A stretch of DNA of 64,000 bases. Origin: CAIWHR01 sp963779805 (GTDB lineage: Bacteria; Pseudomonadota; Gammaproteobacteria; Burkholderiales; Casimicrobiaceae). The stretch covers positions 248,001 through 312,000 of the forward strand of contig CAVZZN010000003.1 in assembly GCA_963779805.1 (NCBI GenBank), in the 5' to 3' direction. This document shows positions 56,304 through 64,000 of the stretch, piece by piece. The notes below the pieces were generated by a model that worked only from the letters and a program-made list of their open reading frames with translations, did no database searches and was not told where the DNA came from. Numbering within the stretch: position 1 is the stretch's first letter; the number at the start of each line of letters is the position of its first letter. The translations under genes were made by a program, and so were the position numbers.

Positions 56304-57203
56304 TCACGTCCTGTGCTTGCGCTTCAGCCCCGCCGCGCCGGCGTGGCTTTTCGCGAACTGCCACGCCACGCGACCGCTGCGCGAGCCGCGCTGCAACGCG
56401 AACTGCAGCGCATCGCGCGTGCGCGCCTCGGCCTCGCGCGCCGACGACGGCGCGCCGATCCCGAACGCCTCGAGCCATCCCGCGACGGCGGCGAGGTAGT
56501 CGTCCTGCGTGAACGGGTAGAACGAGATCCAGAGCCCGAAGCGCTCGGAGAGCGAGATCTTCTCCTCGACCGATTCGCCGGGATGCACCTCGTCGCCGAT
56601 GTGCTTCGTCTCGAGGTTCTCGCTCATGTACTCCGGCAGCAGATGGCGCCGGTTGGACGTGGCGTAGATGAGCACGTTCGTCGGCGCCGCGGCGATGGTG
56701 CCGTCGAGCATCACCTTGAGCGCCTTGTACCCGGGCTCGCCGGCGTCGAAGGTGAGGTCGTCGCAGAATACGATGAAGCGCTCGGGACGGCCCGCGAGCT
56801 GCTCGGCGATGTCGGGGAGGTCGACGAGCTCCGACTTGTCCACTTCGATGAGACGCAGGCCGCGCTCGGCATGCTTCGCGAGCATCGCCTTCACGAGCGA
56901 CGACTTGCCCGTCCCGCGCGAGCCGGTGAGGAGCACGTTGTTCGCCGGCAGGCCCAGCACGAACTGGCGCGTGTTGCGCTCGATCTCGCGCTTCTGGTCG
57001 TCGATGGCGACGAGCGCGTCGAGCGAGATCGCATGCGGATGCGCGATGGCCTGCAGGTAACCGCGACCGCCGCGGCGGCGCCAGCGGAACGCGTGGGCAC
57101 GCCAGTCGGGGGCCGGTGCCGGCGGCGGCAAGACGGCCTCGACGCGCGCGAGCAGGCTTTCCGCGCGCTTCATCAGGGCGGCGATGGCGTCCGGATCGAT
57201 CAC
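56304..57203 (-). CDS. DUF815-family AAA ATPase
   Basis: A 299-residue ATPase. Walker A is LLTGSRGTGKSSLVKAML near residue 91, Walker B is FIVFCDDLTFDAGE near 144 and a sensor-like ATSNRRHLLPEYM follows near 182. The family is widespread, of unproven function, and often lies near argJ or Nudix genes. It is in one minus-strand run with argJ (48 bp away) and the Nudix-ThiE gene. The frame is intact. Confidence 0.88.
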   Translation of the reverse strand: MIDPDAIAALMKRAESLLARVEAVLPPPAPAPDWRAHAFRWRRRGGRGYLQAIAHPHAISLDALVAIDDQKREIERNTRQFVLGLPANNVLLTGSRGTGKSSLVKAMLAKHAERGLRLIEVDKSELVDLPDIAEQLAGRPERFIVFCDDLTFDAGEPGYKALKVMLDGTIAAAPTNVLIYATSNRRHLLPEYMSENLETKHIGDEVHPGESVEEKISLSERFGLWISFYPFTQDDYLAAVAGWLEAFGIGAPSSAREAEARTRDALQFALQRGSRSGRVAWQFAKSHAGAAGLKRKHRT

Positions 57204-57251
57204 GGGTGCAGGTTCCGCGCGGCGCGCGTCGGACGTGTGAGCGCGGGACGG

Positions 57252-58485
57252 TCAGCTGCGATAGTCGGCATTGATGCTGACGTAGTCGTGCGAAAGGTCG
57301 CACGTCCAGATCGTGGCGCTCGCCTCGCCGCGCCCGAGCGCTCACGCGCACCGCGATCTCGTCCTTGCGCATCGCGCGCTGGCCGTCCTCTTCGCGGTAG
57401 CGCGCGCAGCGCCCGCCGCGCTCGACGACGAGCACGTCGTCGAGCCAGAACGACACCCTCCCGGGGTCGAGGTCCGGTGCGGCGGCATTGCCGATCGCGC
57501 AGACGATGCGCCCGAGGTTGGGATCCGACGCGAAGAACGCCGTCTTCACGAGCGGCGAGTGCGCGATCCCGAGCGCGATGCGCCGGCACTCCGCAGCGTC
57601 GCGGCCCTGCTCCACCTCGATGGTCATGAACTTGGTGGCGCCCTCGCCGTCGCGCACGATCGCCTGCGCGAGCGTCACCGCAACGTCCGTGAGCGCGATG
57701 CGCAGCGCGGCAAGGCGCGGATCGGACGACGTCACGATCGGCGTCATGGGCGCGCGCCCCGACGCCGCGATCACGAAGCTGTCGTTGGTGGACGTGTCGC
57801 CGTCGATCGTGGCGCAGTTGAAGGAGACGTCCGCGATGTCGGCGGTGAGGGCCTGCAACACGGGCGCCGCGACGGGCGCATCGGTGGCGATGAGCGAGAG
57901 CATCGTCGCCATGTTCGGATGGATCATGCCGGCGCCCTTCGCGATCCCGGTGACGGTGACCGGAATGCCGTCGATCTCGACGAGGCGCGACGCGGCCTTC
58001 GGCACCGTATCGGTCGTCATGATCGCGCAGACCGCGGCGAACCAGCGATCGGGATAGAGCGCGCTCGCGAGCGCAGGGACCGCGTCGACGATGCGCTCGA
58101 CGGGGAGCGGCTCCATGATCACGCCCGTCGAGAACGGCAGCACCTGATTCGCCGCGCAACCGAGCGTCTGCGCGACGGCGTTGCAGCAGCGCCGCGCGTC
58201 CGCGAGGCCCTGCTCGCCCGTGCCCGCATTCGCATTGCCGGCGTTGACGATCAGCGCACGGACGGCGCCGCGGCTTTGCGCGAGATGCTCGCGGCAGACG
58301 AGCACGGGCGCGGCGCAGAACCGGTTCTGCGTGAAGACGCCCGCTGCGGTGGTGCCGTGATCGAACGCGACCAGCAGCACGTCGTCGCGCTGCCAGCTCT
58401 TGATCTTCGCGGGCGCGGTGGCGATGCGCACGCCGGGCACCGGGCGCAATTCGGCCGGCGACGGCGGGGTGTATCCGACGGGCAT
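57252..58485 (-). CDS. argJ: Bifunctional glutamate N-acetyltransferase/ornithine acetyltransferase, frameshifted near 57338
   Basis: About 410 residues after correction. Catalytic Thr is in KGAGMIHPNMATMLSLIATDA near residue 190 (the ATML autocleavage site), with NAGNANAGTGEQG near 85. The last ~28 residues (CDLSHDYVSINADYRS) are reached by removing one base in GTGAGCGCTCGG near 57334-57342. It recycles the acetyl group in arginine synthesis. ATG at 58485. Confidence 0.94.
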
Positions 58486-58593
58486 GTCAGTGGGAAGGGC
58501 CGCCCCGAGCCATGACAGGCCCCTTGGGGGAGCGAGCGAGGCGAGTTCGGGGGGAGTTTCATCCAGCGTCCGATGCGTGTACCGGGAACCGGC

Positions 58594-61323
<2,730 letters not shown>

Positions 61324-61697
61324 TGCGCTTAGATGTCCCCGCAGGGCCAAAAAACAAGGGGTGAGGCAAGCGCCTCACGCGCCGGGTGTGACGCCCTCGC
61401 GCGACGCGCGGCGGCGGAACTCGAGCTGGAAGGTGCGGCGTCGGACGCGCTTTCGGACTGCCGCGTCGCGAGCCGCACTCGTGCGTCCGGACCGCCGGGC
61501 CGGGCGATCCGGGCCGGCGCGGCTCCAGGGGCGCTGCTGCCGCGACCTTCGGCACCGTTCGCAAGGCGCACGGCAAAGCCACGGGAGTTTACCATACGCA
61601 CCCTACGCGTCCGACCCGTCGCGCCGGCTCCCGCCGCCGGGGACCGACGCCGCCCGTGCAACGTTCGCCCGTGCCCGCGACCAGCGCCGCCTTACCC
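61324..61697. other. 374-bp region between secA and the DUF721 gene
   Basis: Divergent intergenic region, GC-rich. It contains a terminator-like hairpin in the secA leader (61349-61378) and an AT-richer patch near 61588-61600 that reads TATGGTAAACT on the minus strand, a possible secA -10 region. A 110-codon open frame on the minus strand (61329-61661) is low-complexity and lacks a signal peptide, so I do not call it. Confidence 0.55.
61349..61378 (-). terminator. Intrinsic-terminator-like hairpin in the secA leader
   Basis: On the minus strand, GTGAGGC-GCTT-GCCTCAC is followed by CCCTTG and a run of six T. It ends 26 bp before the secA ATG, so it would lie inside the secA leader if transcription begins upstream near 61590. 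Confidence 0.5.
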
Positions 61698-62135
61698 ATG
61701 AAACGCGCACCCCGTGCCCTCCGAACGGTCATCGCGGCCGACGCGACGCTCGCCGGCTGGCAGGCCCGCCGCGCGCGGGAGGAGCGCCTCACGCGCGCCG
61801 TGCGCACGCATCTGCCGCGGCAGCTCGGTGAACGCGTGCAGATCAGGGAAACCGAGGCGGGCGCGATGGAGCTCGTCACGACGGCCGGCGCCATCGCCGC
61901 CGCGGTCCGGCAGCGCCTGCCCGACCTGCGCATGGCACTGCAGCGCGAAGGCTTCGAGCCCGGGGAGTTGCGGGTGCGCGTGCAGGTCGGCGCGGGCGCG
62001 CCTGCACCGGCCGCCAAGGCGCCGCCGCGGCACATCGACCGGGAGGCGGTTGCACCGCTCGCGGGCCTCGCGAAGTCGCTGCCGCCGGGCCCCTTGCGCG
62101 ACGCGATCGCGAAGCTCCTGCGCCGCGCCGGGTGA
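61698..62135 (+). CDS. DUF721/DciA-like protein
   Basis: A 145-residue basic protein with the DUF721 layout (RRAREERLTRAVRTHLPRQL, then LVTTAGAIAAAVRQRLPDL). DciA loads or anchors the replicative helicase in bacteria lacking DnaC; many DUF721 genes sit between lpxC and secA, as here. ATG at 61698 follows a possible GTG at 61656. Assignment to DciA itself is by family and position only. Confidence 0.72.
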   Translation: MKRAPRALRTVIAADATLAGWQARRAREERLTRAVRTHLPRQLGERVQIRETEAGAMELVTTAGAIAAAVRQRLPDLRMALQREGFEPGELRVRVQVGAGAPAPAAKAPPRHIDREAVAPLAGLAKSLPPGPLRDAIAKLLRRAG

Positions 62136-62212
62136 CGCGCGCCGCCGCGAAAGCTCATGCCCAGGAGGCAGCCGGAAGCTCGCGCGAGGGAGGTGCCGGG
62201 CGACGGGGAGCC

Positions 62213-62398
62213 TCAAAGCATGATCACGAGGCGCTCGAACACGAAGAACAGCATCACGCCGACGAGCAGGAAGATCGTGTACTTGATCACCTGGCCGATG
62301 AAGCGCAGGTAGCGCCGGTCGCGCGTGAACATGTAGAACAGCCCCGCGCCGGCGACGGTGGCGAGCGCCAGGAACAGCAGCAGCCGGACGAGCACCAT
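62213..62398 (-). CDS. Small two-helix membrane protein
   Basis: A 61-residue protein with two hydrophobic helices (LVRLLLFLALATVAGAGLFY and FIGQVIKYTIFLLVGVMLFF) joined by a short basic loop. I do not recognise a family; similar small proteins occur beside lpxC in betaproteobacteria. An in-frame start at 62419 would add seven residues. Confidence 0.6.
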   Translation of the reverse strand: MVLVRLLLFLALATVAGAGLFYMFTRDRRYLRFIGQVIKYTIFLLVGVMLFFVFERLVIML

Positions 62399-62488
62399 GG
62401 GGATCGGGATCAGCAGCACGCGCGCGCTGCGCCGGCGAACGCGAGCCTCGCGCGATGGCGCTCGGCCGTCACCCGCGCGTCGCGCACG

Positions 62489-63409
62489 TCAGACGGGCGC
62501 CAGTTGCCAGTCCTGGAACGCGGACGGCACTTCCGAATCGACCTTGAACGTGACGAGCGAGTACGCATCCTTGCGCGCGAGCAGCGCGCGGGCGAGGGCG
62601 TTGTTGAGGCCATGGCCCGACTTGTACGCAACGAACTCGCCGATGAGCGGATGACCGAGCAGGTACAGGTCGCCGATCGCGTCGAGCACCTTGTGCTTCA
62701 CGAACTCGTTGTCGTAGCGCAGGCCCTCGGTGTTGAGGATGCGCGTCTCGTCGAGCACGATCGCGTTCTGCAGGCTGCCGCCCAGCGCGAGGCCGGCCGC
62801 GCGCATCGCCTCGACGTCCTGCATGAACCCGAACGTGCGCGCGCGGGCGACTTCCTTGACATAGGAGTGCTCGGCGAAGTCGATCACCACGTGCCGGTTC
62901 TCCGAGCCGAAGACCGGGTGCGGGAAATCGATCGTGAAGTCGAGCTTGAAGCCGTCGAACGGCTCGAAGCGCGCCCACTTGTCGCCTTCGCGCACCTCGA
63001 CCGGTGACGTGATCTTGAGGTAGCGCTTGGGCGCATCCTGCTCGACGACGCCCCCGCTTTGCAGCAGGAACACGAACGGTGCCGCGCTGCCGTCCATGAT
63101 CGGGATTTCCGGTCCGGTCACGTCCACGTGCAGGTTGTCGATGCCGAGGCCCGCGGCGGCCGACATGATGTGCTCGACCGTGGCAATGCGCGCGCCGTCG
63201 TGCTCGAGCGTGGAGGACAGCCGCGTGTCGCCGACGTGCAGCGCGTCGGCCGGGATCGCGACGCTGCGCGCGCCGTCGATGCGATGAAAGACGATGCCGG
63301 TCTCGGGCGGCGCCGGGCGCAGGACGAGATCGACGCGCGCACCGGTGTGCAGGCCCACGCCGGTGGTGCGTACCGGCGTCTTCAGCGTGCGTTGCTTGAG
63401 CATCGACAT
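62489..63409 (-). CDS. lpxC: UDP-3-O-acyl-N-acetylglucosamine deacetylase
   Basis: A 306-residue LpxC. Zinc site residues are in TVEHIMSAAAGLGIDN (His near 79) and HPLIGEFVAYKSGHGLNN (His and Asp/His region near 265); GVGLHTGARVDL is the N-terminal motif. It commits UDP-GlcNAc to lipid A synthesis. ATG at 63409. It lies downstream of ftsZ, the usual end of the dcw cluster. Confidence 0.96.
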   Translation of the reverse strand: MSMLKQRTLKTPVRTTGVGLHTGARVDLVLRPAPPETGIVFHRIDGARSVAIPADALHVGDTRLSSTLEHDGARIATVEHIMSAAAGLGIDNLHVDVTGPEIPIMDGSAAPFVFLLQSGGVVEQDAPKRYLKITSPVEVREGDKWARFEPFDGFKLDFTIDFPHPVFGSENRHVVIDFAEHSYVKEVARARTFGFMQDVEAMRAAGLALGGSLQNAIVLDETRILNTEGLRYDNEFVKHKVLDAIGDLYLLGHPLIGEFVAYKSGHGLNNALARALLARKDAYSLVTFKVDSEVPSAFQDWQLAPV

Positions 63410-63585
63410 CGGCGCCCCTGGAACGTTATCCCGGCGAGGATCGCCCGCCGGGTCAACGACTTAACATTGAATCGTAGCACGCCGGCGCGGTACGTGGCGA
63501 GCCTGATCCACACCCATGGCCGTCGAAGCCGAGCGACATCGGACGGCACCGCAGACTGACTGCGCAAATCGGCGCAACGCCGTTG

Positions 63586-63620
63586 CTGTTCGGGCCGATC
63601 GCGACGATCGTTCCGAACAG
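63586..63620 (-). terminator. Long hairpin between ftsZ and lpxC
   Basis: CTGTTCGG / CCGAACAG enclose a second stem GATCG/CGATC; the 35-bp structure sits about 63 bp after ftsZ on the minus strand. It has no T-run. It may end or attenuate the dcw transcript before lpxC. Confidence 0.5.
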
Positions 63621-63682
63621 TGCCGGACTCGCCTGGCTCAGTCTGCGACCAAAGTCACACGGGCGCCTCGCGGTCCGAGCGC

Positions 63683-64000
63683 TCAGTCGGCCTGCTTGCG
63701 CAGGAACGCCGGGATCTCGGACGCGTCGAACGACGGGAGCGAGCCGCCCCCGAGGCCCGAAGCTGCGCGGCCGCGCCGCACGACCGCGGGCTGATCGGCG
63801 AGGCTGCTCGTAGTCGACGTTCTCGTAGCTGCCCGGACGCACGCCGACGCTGTCGTCGGTGCCGGTGCGCGTCGAGAGGGTCTCGACGAGCTGGATGTTC
63901 GGCGTGCGCTTGGCCGCTGCCGCACCGCCCAGGCCCGTCGCGACCATCGTCACGCGCAGCCGATCCTCCATCGAGTCGTCGATCACCGTGCCCACGATCA
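63683..64000 (-). CDS. ftsZ: Cell division protein FtsZ, C-terminal end (continues beyond window), frameshifted near 63803
   Basis: The visible part starts in GTVIDDSMEDRLRVTMVATG, the conserved end of the tubulin fold, followed by the variable linker and the C-terminal peptide SFDASEIPAFLRKQAD (binding site for ZipA/FtsA). One surplus base near 63800-63807 (between YEQ and LADQPAV) breaks the linker. The 5' part lies outside the window. Confidence 0.93.

Noticed and set aside
61329..61661. A 110-codon frame just upstream of secA, considered as a SecM-like leader peptide
   Set aside because: It has no signal peptide or arrest-like motif, is low in complexity and its composition matches non-coding GC-rich sequence.

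Overview
The window looks like the chromosome of a betaproteobacterium able to degrade aromatic acids both with and without oxygen. The evidence is very high GC, gene orders typical of that class (rpsP-rimM-trmD-rplS; pilB-pilC-pilD-coaE-zapD-yacG; ftsZ, lpxC, DUF721, secA), a BoxR/BzdR-type regulator and a Thauera-type benzoyl-CoA reductase. Species cannot be fixed from sequence alone. No tRNA, rRNA, CRISPR array or insertion sequence was found.

Bases 1-28450 form one benzoate/benzoyl-CoA catabolic island. On the minus strand, had-oah-dch-bcrCBAD-fdx (10365 down to 2178) encodes the anaerobic upper pathway: ATP-driven dearomatisation of benzoyl-CoA, then modified beta-oxidation to ring opening. 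Divergently, korAB (10577-13209) should reduce the ferredoxin that feeds the reductase; a ferritin-like protein and a RidA-like protein follow. A perfect FNR-type box lies between the two operons. After a cold-shock gene and a second IF-1 gene come a hydrolase, a Liv-type ABC importer, a benzoate-CoA ligase and a DUF4863 protein (15073-22824, minus strand). Divergent from them is boxR-boxC-boxB-boxA (23037-28448), the aerobic epoxide route from benzoyl-CoA. Ligase and importer can serve both routes. The boxR promoter carries paired palindromes over its -10 element and an FNR-like box over its -35 element, suggesting how oxygen and benzoyl-CoA could choose the route.

Bases 28600-64000 are mostly housekeeping: pilU, hemN (with an FNR-like promoter box), nadE, an ornithine-cyclodeaminase-family gene; rsmI/lpoA/yraN/diaA/dolP in the E. 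coli order; rfaE2, tusA, a thioredoxin, an AEC permease; an unusual J-like/RDD/TPR membrane protein; the ribosomal-protein/tRNA-modification operon; ffh; a CcsA-like protein, a CorC-like protein, the pilus assembly genes pilBCD, coaE, zapD, yacG, a Nudix-ThiE fusion, a DUF815 ATPase, argJ, secA, a DUF721/DciA-like gene, lpxC and the end of ftsZ.

An important caveat is that about 21 clear single-base frameshifts lie between 14100 and 63810, many in genes expected to be essential (ftsZ, nadE, hemN, rimM, argJ). Twenty are +1 in sense and one is -1. They look like consensus errors rather than gene decay, so these genes are annotated as full-length CDSs spanning the shift.
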